Assembly: GCF_000230835.1 (NCBI RefSeq)
Contig: NZ_CM001240.1
Span: 1,558,501 to 1,622,500, forward strand
Direction of reading: 5' to 3'
Source of the DNA: Clostridium sp. DL-VIII
Lineage (GTDB): Bacteria > Bacillota > Clostridia > Clostridiales > Clostridiaceae
DNA: 64,000 nt
Shown here piece after piece: positions 46,255 to 55,942 of the stretch. The position numbers and the translations under genes were made by a program. The notes beneath the pieces are model-generated. The model did no database searches. It saw nothing but the letters and a program-made list of their open reading frames with translations, and had not been told where the DNA came from. How positions within the stretch are numbered: position 1 is the first letter of the stretch; each line of letters begins with the position of its first letter.

Positions 46255-47226
46255 ATGAAGAAATATAATTGGGCAATTTTAGGAACAGGTAATATAGGTA
46301 GAGAGATGGCAACTGCATTAAATGAAGTAAATGGTGAAGTTTACGCTGTTGGTGATATTAACTTAGCTAAAGCACAAGAATTTGCAAATGAATTTAAGGT
46401 AGCAAATGTTTACAATGACTGTGATGCTATGATTAAAAATCCTAATGTAGATATAGTATATATTTCAACACCTCATAATTTACATTATGAATATTTATTA
46501 AAGGCAGTGAAGAATGGAAAACATGTTTTTTGTGAAAAAGCAATTACAGTAAATGCAAAACAGCTAGATGAAGTTGTAGCAATTGCTAAAGAAAAGAATT
46601 TAGTTGTTGCAGAAGGAATGACAATGTACCATATGCCACTATATAAGAGACTAAAGGAAATAGTTGATTCAGGGGCTATAGGTAGGGTAAAGATGGTACA
46701 AGTTAATTTTGGAAGCTGTAAAGAATATGATGTGAAAAATCGTTTCTTTAGTAAAGAGCTAGCGGGAGGAGCATTATTAGATATAGGTGTATATGCAACT
46801 TCATTTGCAAGATACTTTATGGAAAGTAAGCCTAATGTTGTACTTACTACTGCAAAATATTTTGAAACTGGAGTAGATGAACAATCAGGTATAATTATGA
46901 AAAATGATTGTGATCAAATGGCAGTAATGGCATTAACAATGAGGGCAAAGCAACCAAAACGTGGAGTTGTTGCTGGAGAGCTTGGATACATTGAAGTAAA
47001 TAATTATCCAAGAGCTGATAAAGCTACTATTACTTATACAGAAGATGGAAGAACAGAAGAACTTCATTTAGGAGAAACATCAAAAGCGCTTAGTTATGAA
47101 GTAGAGGATATGCAGAACTATATTACAAATAAAACAGGTCAAGATCAACTTCAATTATCAATAGATGTAACTCACTTATTAAGCGAGGTAAGAAATCAAT
47201 GGGGATTTGTATATCCTTTTGAATAA
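46255..47226 (+). CDS. Gfo/Idh/MocA family oxidoreductase
   Basis: A 323-residue NAD(P)-dependent dehydrogenase. Rossmann motif AILGTGNIGREM, then the catalytic EKAI (HVFCEKAITVNAKQ) and a substrate motif with GGALLDIGVYATSF (Asp, Tyr). It probably oxidises a sugar or polyol, or its phosphate. Its place between a PTS and a HAD phosphatase suggests the operon handles more than plain fructose. Confidence 0.85.
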   Translation: MKKYNWAILGTGNIGREMATALNEVNGEVYAVGDINLAKAQEFANEFKVANVYNDCDAMIKNPNVDIVYISTPHNLHYEYLLKAVKNGKHVFCEKAITVNAKQLDEVVAIAKEKNLVVAEGMTMYHMPLYKRLKEIVDSGAIGRVKMVQVNFGSCKEYDVKNRFFSKELAGGALLDIGVYATSFARYFMESKPNVVLTTAKYFETGVDEQSGIIMKNDCDQMAVMALTMRAKQPKRGVVAGELGYIEVNNYPRADKATITYTEDGRTEELHLGETSKALSYEVEDMQNYITNKTGQDQLQLSIDVTHLLSEVRNQWGFVYPFE

Positions 47227-47395
47227 AAGTATAATAAAGTTATAACATTACAAATGCGTATTAAGATTTTCTCATTAATAGGCATTTGTATTTACATATT
47301 TTGTAGATATATAATTTGTTTAATGTGCAAAATAAGCAATAATAGTGGCATGATCTTTTTGTGTCTAATTATAAATGAATAGGAGAATGTATAAA

Positions 47396-48076
47396 ATGTA
47401 TCAATGTTGTATTTTTGATTTAGATGGTACTTTAATAAATTCGATTAAGGCTATTTCTTATACTGCTAATCTAACTTTAAAAAAATATGAATTAGGACCT
47501 GTAGATGAAGAGCATTATAAAATATTTATCGGTGATGGATATAAGAAGCTAATTGAAAGAGCTTTAATTTATTGTGGTGATAAGGACCTAATTCACTATG
47601 AGGATGCGCTTATTACCTATATGGAATATTTTAAGGTTCATTGTATGCATGAAGTGAAGGCTTATGATGGAATTAAGGACATGCTGGATTATTTGAAGAA
47701 GAATAACATCAAAATTGCTGTTTTATCTAATAAGCCTCATGAAAGAACTATTGATAATGTGGAAGGTATATTTGGTACTGAATATTTTGATAAAATATCC
47801 GGTGAAAAGGATGATGTTAAGAGAAAGCCAGATCCAGAAGGCGCAATTATTACGGCAAAAGAGCTTGAAGTTTTACCAGAGCATTGTTTATATATAGGAG
47901 ACACTAGTACCGATATGAAAACAGGAATTGGAGCTGGAATGGATACTGTTGGCGTTACTTGGGGATTTCGAAGCCGTGAAGAATTAGAAAGCTATAATCC
48001 CCAATATGTAATTGATCATCCTAGTGCGATTATAGATATTATAAAAAATATAAAGGGGGAAAATAAAATTGACTAG
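47396..48076 (+). CDS. HAD-family sugar-phosphate/phosphoglycolate-type phosphatase
   Basis: A 226-residue HAD hydrolase. Motif I FDLDGTLINS, motif II IAVLSNKPHE, motif III RKPDPEG with the late ...YIGDTSTDMKTG. Subclass I cap. Start at 47396 is preferred (AGGAG 11 bases before); an ATG at 47387 sits too close and another at 47375 precedes it. Its stop lies inside the next gene, so the two are coupled. Confidence 0.82.
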   Translation: MYQCCIFDLDGTLINSIKAISYTANLTLKKYELGPVDEEHYKIFIGDGYKKLIERALIYCGDKDLIHYEDALITYMEYFKVHCMHEVKAYDGIKDMLDYLKKNNIKIAVLSNKPHERTIDNVEGIFGTEYFDKISGEKDDVKRKPDPEGAIITAKELEVLPEHCLYIGDTSTDMKTGIGAGMDTVGVTWGFRSREELESYNPQYVIDHPSAIIDIIKNIKGENKID

Positions 48077-48749
48077 TGACGATTTAAAGAAAGCTTGTGC
48101 AAAAGAAGCTCTAAAATATATAAAAAATAACACTATAATAGGTCTAGGTGGAGGTAGCACAATATCCTATTTGATAGATTATATAAAAGAAGATAAATAT
48201 CTTAATGTTAAGGTGGTTACCCCTTCAATGAAAACACAAATGCTCTGCATAAAAAATGGATTAGAAGTTCTTCATACTTCTTCTGTTGATAAGGTATTTG
48301 TAGCATTTGATGGATGTGATGAAGTTGATCTAAATCTAAATGCATTAAAAAGTGGTGGTGGAATCCATACTAAGGAAAAATTAATTGCAAGCATGACTGA
48401 TGATTATATACTTCTTGTAGACGATACTAAAGTTTCAGATACATTAACGTTTAAGCAACCTGTTGTACTTGAAATTTTACAAGATTCACTAAGCTATGTT
48501 GAAAGAAAAATTGAAGTATTAGGTGGAAAATTAACAATTAGAAATAGTTCTGCCAAAGACGGTTTTACAATAAGTGATAATGGAAACTTGTTAATAGATG
48601 TAAGTTTTGAAAATGTTACTGATGCTTATAAACTTGAAAACAGTCTGAAAAATATTTGTGGAGTTATTGATACCTCATTATTTGTTAATGTAGTTAATAG
48701 AGTATTAGTTTCTAACATAGATGGTATTAGAGTAATCTCTAAAAAGTAA
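48069..48749 (+). CDS. rpiA: Ribose-5-phosphate isomerase A
   Basis: A 226-residue RpiA starting at TTG after GGGGGAAAATAAAA, overlapping the HAD gene by 8 bases. Family motifs are GLGGGSTISYL, FDGCDEVDLNLNALKSGGG and the Lys in TKEKLIAS. It converts ribose 5-phosphate and ribulose 5-phosphate. As the last gene of the operon with an RpiR regulator, it links the sugar's fate to the pentose phosphate pathway. Confidence 0.88.
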   Translation: MTSDDLKKACAKEALKYIKNNTIIGLGGGSTISYLIDYIKEDKYLNVKVVTPSMKTQMLCIKNGLEVLHTSSVDKVFVAFDGCDEVDLNLNALKSGGGIHTKEKLIASMTDDYILLVDDTKVSDTLTFKQPVVLEILQDSLSYVERKIEVLGGKLTIRNSSAKDGFTISDNGNLLIDVSFENVTDAYKLENSLKNICGVIDTSLFVNVVNRVLVSNIDGIRVISKK

Positions 48750-48778
48750 ATTTATATATTGGTTCTCGAGTAAATTTT

Positions 48779-48836
48779 TTATGGTGGTGGATTTTAAAGG
48801 TCACGCTTCGCCTCCACCATAAAATCCACGACCATT
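48779..48836 (+). terminator. Large hairpin after sugar operon
   Basis: ATGGTGGTGGATTTTA pairs with TAAAATCCACGACCAT (15 of 16), with a second stem (GGCGAAGC-type: CGCTTCGCC) inside. Probably the operon's terminator or 3' stabiliser. Confidence 0.55.
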
Positions 48837-48929
48837 TGTATGTGGCTTAAATAGCTGCTTACAGGTGGTTGTGTTTTTTTATTGTCACGGGTAGTGCCAC
48901 AATCAAAACCACAAAAATTTAAAAATCTA

Positions 48930-49404
48930 CAATACAGAATGAATTAAGAATAACCTTGAAAAGCAAAACAAAGTTGATGTAGAAAAGAAAGCAGTATTAC
49001 TAAAAAAATAGATGAAGTTACAGGTTAAATTAATAATATAGTAACCGCTATAACAAATGGATTTGTTCAAGAAGAATTCAAATCTAAAATGTATGAGCTT
49101 AAAAATAGAAAGATTGAATTAGAAGTTAAGCTATCAGAAATTAGGCCTAAGAATATTAATCAAATATTGACAGAAGCAGATGTAAGAAGCTTGTTAAGTA
49201 ATTAGCAGAAATATTCCAGAATGTAAAAAATTTATAAGAGATTTTGGAAAAGAAGTTATAGTTTATAAAGAACACATTGAAGTTATCTTCAATGTGTCTT
49301 TTTCTTTACCCCAAAATAGTCAAGTAGTTGAGGTTATAAGCCAAATTAGCAGGTACGATTTATATGAAAGATATAGCTTGAGTTTTTATATAAAAGTAGG
49401 ATAA
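48930..49404 (+). pseudogene. Serine recombinase C-terminal remnant
   Basis: No start, several stops. Readable pieces: KQNKVDVEKKAVLLKKIDEV-like coiled coil, ITNGFVQEEFKSKMYELKN, KLSEIRPKNINQILTEADVR, then ECKKFIRDFGKEVIVYKEHI and EVIFNVSFSLPQ. This order is the C-terminal tail of large serine recombinases (resolvase family). The catalytic and zinc domains are gone; a scar of a past integrative element. Confidence 0.65.
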
Positions 49405-49530
49405 AACAAATAATGCAGCAAATATTTACAGAATATTATTGAATTGGTAATATGATTATATAAGTGTTATAGATATATTAATGCTTAAAATTTTAATATG
49501 TATTTATTTAACAAGCGGGGGTGAAATAAG

Positions 49531-50278
49531 ATGTATATTCCTATTATGAAAACTCGAAACGAGGAATTAAATTATTGTTATTCTAATGGAATTATTCCTA
49601 TTTTTGAAATTTTGAATGATATGTATGAACCCAAATATGAAGTTGATGAAAATGGTAAATATTTAATGCAATTAAAACCAGGAAAAACAAAAAGGGAAAA
49701 GATTAAAAAAACTAAGACACCAGATGATATTATAACTTTAGAAGAAATAAATAGAATAGTTAATAAATCACAAGTGTTTATTGATTATTTTAGATTCGAT
49801 GTTAAAAAATATGGAAGAAATTTAGAGGTAAATAGTTTGGAATTAGCATATAAATTAAATAACAACAATGAGGAATATATTAGAAAGCTAAAAGATATTT
49901 CACTCTATGATAACATGATACCAGTATTTTCTTTAAAAAAACCTTTTTCGTTTACAAAGGAGAAAATTATACAAGTTATTCAAGAGCCTATAACTTTCAA
50001 TACATAAATAGTAATTAGAATTGAAGATGATGTATAAAAATATTATTGAAAATAATCTTAGAGCGACTGATTATTTATTATATGATATTAATGAACAAAA
50101 TTTTAATTCAAAGATTATGGAGTTAGAAGAACTAAAAATATGTAAAACAAAAGCTAAAAAAATAATATTAAATTCTCCTAAAAGTTTAAAACGTGAAAAC
50201 AAAGAATATGAGAATGTCTGTATAACTGATTTAATTGATTTAATTGATAATGTAGCAGCTACTGAATATAAAACGTAA
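49531..50278 (+). pseudogene. Beta-family protein fragment
   Basis: Two frames, 49531-50007 (MYIPIMKTRNEELNYCY...) and 50021-50278 (NNLRATDYLLYDINEQNF..., ITDLIDLIDN then VAATEYKT). Together they look like the N-terminal part and an internal part of a T4 beta-type protein, separated by a short frame break and cut by the IS66 remnant right after. GCGGGGGTG gives the start. The first frame alone could still make 158 residues. Confidence 0.5.
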
Positions 50279-50359
50279 TCGTAAAAAAATTAACGGATAG
50301 AAGATGTAAACCTCTATTGTTAAAATTAGCATAGATTTTAACAATGGAGGTTTATTTAT

Positions 50360-50689
50360 ATGAATAATAATGAAAATATAAATTGGAGAGAAATAGTTGC
50401 TTGCGTTTCTTCTTACGAAGGAACGTTAGGAAATTTCTGCAATGCAAATCACATTACTAAAAGTCAATTCTATTACTATAAAAAGAAGTTTAAGAATGAA
50501 AATAATAATTTACAGTTTCATGCAATTTCCATGAGAGAAGAAAGAGTAAGAACTGAATTTACTGTAGTTCCAGCTGATGGGCCTAATATAATAATAGAAA
50601 TAGGAGCCGCAAAAATACATATACCGGCTAATGAAATAGCTGTTTTGAGTAATTTACTTAAGGATATGATTACAAATGTTCAATCTTAA
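50360..50689 (+). CDS. tnpA: IS66 TnpA-like accessory protein
   Basis: A 109-residue intact frame with a helix-turn-helix (GTLGNFCNANHITKSQFYYY, about 22-42) and a C-terminal VPADGPNIIIEIGAAKIHIP segment typical of IS66 OrfA. Preceded by AATGGAGG. It is the only undamaged gene of the element. Confidence 0.75.
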   Translation: MNNNENINWREIVACVSSYEGTLGNFCNANHITKSQFYYYKKKFKNENNNLQFHAISMREERVRTEFTVVPADGPNIIIEIGAAKIHIPANEIAVLSNLLKDMITNVQS

Positions 50690-50990
50690 TAAAGTTAATA
50701 CAGTTTATCTTGCATGTGGTATAACAGATTTGTGAAAAAGCATTGATGGACTAGTAGTTATTTTACAAACGCAGCTAAAGCTGGATCCGTTTGAAAAAGC
50801 CTTGTTTGTTTTTTGTAATAGGAAAATGAATAGAATAAAAATCCTCCACTTTGATGAAGGATTCTGGCTATATTATTTTCGACTTGAAAATAGTAAATTG
50901 AAATGGCTGCTTATGGGATATGAAGTTAGAACTAAGTCTAAATTTAAGCAAGAAACAGATTTTAAAGCAAATATTGCTATAAGCCCTTAA
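50675..50990 (+). pseudogene. tnpB: IS66 TnpB remnant
   Basis: MFNLNKVNTVYLACGITDL, an in-frame TGA (normally Arg), then KSIDGLVVILQTQLKLDPFE and FVFCNRKMNRIKILHFDEGF. The IS66 OrfB signature is complete except for the stop at about 50733. Confidence 0.75.
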
Positions 50991-51058
50991 TTTTGAACTT
51001 TTACAAGTTTCGGAATTAAGGGTTTTGTGGTAATATATGCCTATATTTATTGTGAGGT

Positions 51059-52198
51059 ATGAAAATGGATATTTTAGATTTAGAGAATCAGCTTGATGAA
51101 AAAACAAAATTATTGATTTCTAAAATGGAAGAACAAATTGAATCAAAAGATAAAGAAATTGATAATTTAAAAAAGGAATTAGCTTTTCTTAAAGGACAAC
51201 TTCTTAATAAAAATAGAAAAATTTTTGGACAATCTAGTGAGCAAGTTGATTCAAGACAGACATTATCTAATTGGATAATAAGTTGTGCAACTGAGCTTAA
51301 GCCTGTTTTTAACTATATGAAAGAGGAGCTCTTAAAAAGAAATTATATACATGCCGATGAAACATACCTGAAGGTTATTGAAGAAAATGGAAAAGATTTT
51401 AACTCAAAAAGATTCATGTGGTTATATCGCTCCGGAGGCATTGAAAATCCAGTAATTCTATATGATTATCAAAAAACAAGATCTGGATCTTGTGCAGAAG
51501 AATTTCTTGAATGATTCTCAGGCTATCTTCAAACAGATGGATATGATGGCTATAATAAGGTTAAAAATATAAAAAGATTATATTGCATGGCTCATATCCG
51601 AAGAAAATTCTTTGAGATAGTATCATCATTAAACCATGAAGCTTTAAAGCAATCACACGCATTAGAGGGGTTTAATTATTGTGAGTAACTTTATGAAATT
51701 GAAAAAGAGCTAAGGGAACAATACATGGGTAGTGATGATTATTATGCTTATAGACATATAATAAGGCTCAAGAAATCTGCCCCTATCCTTAAAAAATTTC
51801 AAGAATATGTAGATAATGAAATTGTTGATGCTCTTCCTAAAAGTCCTTTAGATAAAGCTCTTGCATATGCGCAAAAGTTATTGCCATATATGAGAACTTT
51901 CTTAACGAACTGATGTCTTGAAATTGATAATAATGCAGCTGAAAGATCTATAAAGCCATTTGTAATTGGCAGAAAAAATTGGATGTTTTCCAAGACTTAA
52001 AAAGACGCATCGTCAAGCGCACTTCTTTATAGTATTATTGAAACGGCTAAAGCCAATGGCTTAGCAATTGAAAAGTATTTAGTATATTTATTTGAAGTGT
52101 TAGCAAGTTCGGAAATTAAAGAAAGGGATATACTAGAAAAATGTATGCCATGGTCGGAAAACATTCCAGATCAACTGCGTGTCAAGACTACCAAATAA
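51059..52198 (+). pseudogene. tnpC: IS66 TnpC transposase remnant
   Basis: One reading frame carries coiled coil and DDE blocks (YIHADETYLKVIEENG; GYLQTDGYDGYNKV; DNNAAERSIKPFVIGRKNW) but is broken by stops near 51512, 51686, 51911 and 51998. A stretch that usually lies between the N-terminal domain and the first Asp is also missing (around 51260). Transposition is not possible from this copy alone. Confidence 0.75.
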
Positions 52199-52211
52199 TT
52201 ATTTACATATA

Positions 52212-52258
52212 AAAATATACCTAACAGAGAATTTAAACTTTTCTGTTGGGTATATTTT
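52212..52258 (+). terminator. Hairpin after IS66 remnant
   Basis: AATATACCTAACAGA pairs with TCTGTTGGGTATATT, then TTAT. Further on, a perfect 21-base palindrome, CCATTAACCATATAAAATAA and its complement, lies at 52306-52352. The rest of 52260-52731 has no well-supported gene. Confidence 0.6.
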
Positions 52259-52731
52259 ATCACTTAAATTGCGCTATCGCTACGCGTCGATTCTTTGGCG
52301 CTTACCCATTAACCATATAAAATAAATACATTTATTTTATATGGTTAATGGACAAATTATCTATTTTTTTGATATTGATTGTTTTATATCTTGAATAAAG
52401 CTATCGCTATTTATGCTTTTATACTTATTTTTAAATTCATTGTGTAATTGAATATTATTATTTGATAATTTGAATCTGCCTTGATGTGAACTAGTTGCAT
52501 AGTATTTATTAAAAGTGAAAATAGTACTGATGATTTTATCATCAAGGAATATGAGCATGATGTGGGATATAAAAATACTCTATGATCCTAATTGGAAAAT
52601 AAGATATATTTTTGTAAAAAATATTAAAAATTGAAGGAAATATAAGAAAGTTATAGAATTATATATAAAGAAAGTTTGATTGAATAATTTTTGGTATTAT
52701 GTCAACTTAAAATGGAAAGGGGTGAATTATA

Positions 52732-53199
52732 ATGTTGCAGCTCACTTATACAGAATTTTTCCTAAGAACTATTCCTGAATTATTTGTTTTAATATGGGGA
52801 ATTCATATAATATCTGGTAAATCTATAAATACTACTAAGTATATAGTATCAAGCGTTATGTTATCTTTGGCTACTTTTTTTGTACGATGGCTTCCAATAT
52901 ATTTTGGAGTACATATGATAATAAATATGATTCTAATTATAAGTATTATGGTTATTATAAGAATACCTTTAATAAAGGCTATTTTTAGTACTTTAATAAT
53001 GTTTTTCTTTCTCTGTTTAGGAGAATTTATAAATATGGTGACTCTTGATTTTTTGAAAATAGATACAGTTATTGAATTTGCAAATCCATTAAAAAAGACT
53101 ATATATTGTTTTCCATCCTTAATATTCTTATTATTATCAATATTTATAATAAAATATTTTTTAAAAATGAAAGAAGGGGTGGAAGATGTCTCTAACTGA
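52732..53199 (+). CDS. Agr-locus membrane protein (AgrC-like sensor domain without kinase)
   Basis: A 155-residue protein with five hydrophobic segments and a short cytoplasmic tail (KMKEGVEDVSN). This is the layout of the AgrC N-terminal membrane domain in clostridial agr loci, but there is no HisKA or ATPase part. AAAGGGGTG precedes the ATG. Its end overlaps agrB by 14 bases, so they are co-translated. It may bind the peptide, help export, or be a truncated receptor. Confidence 0.55.
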   Translation: MLQLTYTEFFLRTIPELFVLIWGIHIISGKSINTTKYIVSSVMLSLATFFVRWLPIYFGVHMIINMILIISIMVIIRIPLIKAIFSTLIMFFFLCLGEFINMVTLDFLKIDTVIEFANPLKKTIYCFPSLIFLLLSIFIIKYFLKMKEGVEDVSN

Positions 53200-53848
53200 A
53201 AAGATGGCGGTTAAAATAGGCAAGAATGCTAAGAGTGTTTTAAACATTGACAATGATACAGAAGAAATTATTATATATGGTGCTATAAACTTAATCCAAA
53301 TTATATCTGCATTCACATGCGTTATAATTGCAGGTTTAATTTTCGGGGTTCTTTGTGAAGCTTTAATATTTACTATCAGTGTATCAATTTTAAGAAAATA
53401 TTCAGGTGGAGCGCATGCTTCTTCACCTCTTAGATGCACTATAATAGGTATGTTTTTAGCATTAGCCGTTGGGCTTTCCGTGGATAAGATATTATATAAG
53501 TTTAATATTACAACTGTTATATTAATGAGTATAGCTTGTGTAATCTTTACTTTGTTGGTAATTTTGAGGAATGCGCCTGTAGATAGTATACAGAAGCCAA
53601 TTACTGATATCAAAATGAGAGAGGCATTTAGAAAAAAATCTATAATAGTAATTTTTATTTGCTCTTTTGTAATAATAGGTTTGTTTGTAATTAATATGAC
53701 AGACCTAGAAGTATACAATATAAAATTAATAGAGACTATAAGTATTGGACTTTTCTGGCAGGCAATTACTCTTACTAAAAAAGGTATAAGCTTATTAAAT
53801 AAATTTGATTTTATTTTAAAAAATCGAATAAATATGGGAGGTGAATAA
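53186..53848 (+). CDS. agrB: AgrB-type peptide processing protease
   Basis: A 220-residue integral membrane cysteine endopeptidase. The catalytic pair is H77 (SGGAHASS) and C84 (PLRCT), at the same positions as in S. aureus AgrB, with RKYSGG just before. Six hydrophobic stretches follow the family. It cleaves the C-terminal tail of AgrD and closes the thiolactone. Start after AAGGGGTGG. Confidence 0.93.
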   Translation: MSLTEKMAVKIGKNAKSVLNIDNDTEEIIIYGAINLIQIISAFTCVIIAGLIFGVLCEALIFTISVSILRKYSGGAHASSPLRCTIIGMFLALAVGLSVDKILYKFNITTVILMSIACVIFTLLVILRNAPVDSIQKPITDIKMREAFRKKSIIVIFICSFVIIGLFVINMTDLEVYNIKLIETISIGLFWQAITLTKKGISLLNKFDFILKNRINMGGE

Positions 53849-53849
53849 T

Positions 53850-53984
53850 ATGAAAAATCAAGTTAATAAGTTATTGACTAAACTTTCAGCAAGCATTTGC
53901 ACAAAAATGGCATTATCAGTATCAGCATCAGCTTGTTCTGTAAGTACATTTCAACCTAAAGAACCAAAGTGCTTAAGAAAATAA
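53850..53984 (+). CDS. agrD: AgrD autoinducing peptide precursor
   Basis: A 44-residue peptide precursor, one base after agrB, with GGAGGTGAATA upstream. Amphipathic N-terminal helix (NQVNKLLTKLSASICTKMAL), then Cys29 in SACSVSTFQPKEPKCLRK. The QPKEP recognition tail fits clostridial AgrD proteins. The ring is most likely Cys29 plus four or five residues (CSVST or CSVSTF). Two extra Cys (17 and 41) lie outside the ring. Confidence 0.85.
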   Translation: MKNQVNKLLTKLSASICTKMALSVSASACSVSTFQPKEPKCLRK

Positions 53985-54012
53985 CTCAAAAAAGTGTTTA
54001 GAACTATAAAGT

Positions 54013-54052
54013 AAAGCTTGCTAATTTCACTAAATTAGCAAGCTTTACTTTA
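54013..54052 (+). terminator. Terminator between agrD and kinase gene
   Basis: AAAGCTTGCTAATTT and AAATTAGCAAGCTTT form a 15-base perfect stem, then ACTTTAT. It separates or attenuates transcription from agrBD into the kinase gene. Confidence 0.85.
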
Positions 54053-54073
54053 TATATGTGTTTAGGAGGTTTT

Positions 54074-55942
54074 ATGAGTAAATTTATAAATGAAAAGAGA
54101 GATAACCTATCAGCAATGCTTGCAATTATAAAGGTTTCAATAGTAATGTTTATAAGCATAATAGTATATATAAATATAACTAGGTATTTTATTAATATAA
54201 ATATAGAAAAGAATGGGCAATTTAATGTTTATACAACTGGATTTTTCTTTATAATTATTGGAATATGTTGCATAGCGTGGCTGATAATCACCAGTAGAAT
54301 AGTTCAATCCTTAAATATATTTAAAATAGCATGGGTCTCATGGTTTCTTGAAAATACATTTTATATATCAATTATTTCAATTCCCATGTATTTATTAAAA
54401 TTTTCTCAAAATGAATATAAATATTTATTTTTATTAGTAATAATATTTTCAACAATTCAATATGGCTCTCGTTATGGCGTCATAACGTCAATAATTTCAT
54501 CTAGTCTTATAACTTTATCAGGCTTATTATATACCCCATTAAACAATGGAATTAATGAAAATTTGCAAGGAGAGCTAATATTCTCATGTATTGCTATTTT
54601 TATTGCTTGGATTATTGGGTATTATGTTGATATGGAGAAGGAACGTAATAAAAGTAAAGACAAAAAGCTCAAAGTATTACGTACAGAATTAGATGAGGTA
54701 ATTAAAGAAAGATGTGAAATAGAAAGGTTACTTTTAAAAAATAAATTTTGTTATGATATGATATTTGAAAATTCTCTGAGTGCACTTATCGTACATGAGA
54801 ACGGAGTAATTATATATGCTAATGAAAGTGCGGCTAAACTGTTAGGATATAAAAACCCTATTGATTTAAATGGTAGAAACTTCTATGATTATTATCCAGA
54901 AGATGTTAAAAAAAATATTGAAAAGAAGTACTCGAATATTATTCGAGATGAATTTTTAAAAATTGTAAACGAAGAAAATATATTAAACTGTGAGGAAAAT
55001 CTTATTCCAGTACGTAATACATCAGCTTTTTTTACTTACAAAGAAACATCAGCAATATTAACACTTTTGATTGATATAACTTCAGAAAAAAAATTAGAAA
55101 CATTAGAAGAAGATGTAGAAAAGAATTTAAAATTACTTAATGAGACTAGAGAATTTAATAATCTTATAACAATTTTTTTTACTAATATGTCTCATGAACT
55201 TAAAACACCTGTTAATGTGATTTATGCGGCTGTTCAGACTATAAGTATTTATCTAAATAACTATAAATCTGATGATACAATTAAGTGTAAATCTTATTTG
55301 AAAGTAATGAAGCAAAATTGTTTAAGGATGACTAGACTTATAAATAATTTATTAGATATAACTAAATTAGATTCTGGATTTATAAAATTGAATAGAAAAA
55401 ATGATAATATTGTCAGTGTTATTGAAGATATAGTTCAATCAGTGGCTCTATATGTAAAAAGTAAAAATATAAATCTTATATTTGATACAGATATTGAAGA
55501 AAAAATTATGAGTTTTGATCATGATATGATGGAGCGTATAATGCTAAATTTAATATCAAATGCTCTTAAGTATAGTCACTCTAATGGAAATATATATATT
55601 GATATAATAGATGAAAAATCAAGGATTATTATTAAGGTGAAGGATGAAGGGGAAGGAATGCCTCAAAATAAGCTTGATTTTATATTTGAACGATTCGGAC
55701 AGATAAATAATTCACTTTCCAGGCAATGTGAAGGAAGCGGTATAGGTTTATATCTTGTAAAATCATTTATTGAAATGCATAATGGTAGAATAAACGTTAA
55801 AAGTATTGAAGGGAAAGGAAGCGAATTTACAATAATATTACCAGTGGAATTGGCTGATGAGGAAGCATATGTAAATAAAGTTCTTTTTAAAACACATGTT
55901 GAGCGGATAGAAATAGAATTTTCAGATATATATTCAATCTAA
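54074..55942 (+). CDS. Orphan PAS sensor histidine kinase
   Basis: A 622-residue kinase: a membrane domain of about six to seven helices (15-195), coiled coil (about 200-225), PAS domain (about 230-340, LIVHENGVIIYANESAAKLL), HisKA with the phospho-His in FFTNMSHELKTPVNVI, and HATPase_c (N box NLISNALKYSH; G1 DEGEGMPQ; F box FERFGQ; G2 GSGIGLYLV). Start after TTTAGGAGG. There is no response regulator nearby, as with clostridial kinases that act on Spo0A. Next to agrBD, it is a candidate receptor or output of the peptide signal, but it is not of the usual AgrC HATPase type. Confidence 0.82.
   Translation: MSKFINEKRDNLSAMLAIIKVSIVMFISIIVYINITRYFININIEKNGQFNVYTTGFFFIIIGICCIAWLIITSRIVQSLNIFKIAWVSWFLENTFYISIISIPMYLLKFSQNEYKYLFLLVIIFSTIQYGSRYGVITSIISSSLITLSGLLYTPLNNGINENLQGELIFSCIAIFIAWIIGYYVDMEKERNKSKDKKLKVLRTELDEVIKERCEIERLLLKNKFCYDMIFENSLSALIVHENGVIIYANESAAKLLGYKNPIDLNGRNFYDYYPEDVKKNIEKKYSNIIRDEFLKIVNEENILNCEENLIPVRNTSAFFTYKETSAILTLLIDITSEKKLETLEEDVEKNLKLLNETREFNNLITIFFTNMSHELKTPVNVIYAAVQTISIYLNNYKSDDTIKCKSYLKVMKQNCLRMTRLINNLLDITKLDSGFIKLNRKNDNIVSVIEDIVQSVALYVKSKNINLIFDTDIEEKIMSFDHDMMERIMLNLISNALKYSHSNGNIYIDIIDEKSRIIIKVKDEGEGMPQNKLDFIFERFGQINNSLSRQCEGSGIGLYLVKSFIEMHNGRINVKSIEGKGSEFTIILPVELADEEAYVNKVLFKTHVERIEIEFSDIYSI

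Larger units (their letters stand above)
50275..52206 (+). mobile_element. Decayed IS66-family element
   Basis: About 1.93 kb with the three-gene IS66 order: tnpA (50360-50689), tnpB remnant (50675-50990) and tnpC remnant (51059-52198). Ends begin GTAA (left GTAATCGTAAAAA; right, reversed, GTAAATAATT). ATATAAAA occurs just outside both ends (50266-50273 and 52207-52214) and may be the 8-base target duplication. A hairpin CATTGTTAAAA/TTTTAACAATG-like (about 50312-50353) precedes tnpA. Confidence 0.7.

Noticed and set aside
52361..52558. 65-residue minus-strand frame near the IS66 remnant
   Set aside because: No ribosome site and no recognisable family; possibly a gene tail, but not supportable.
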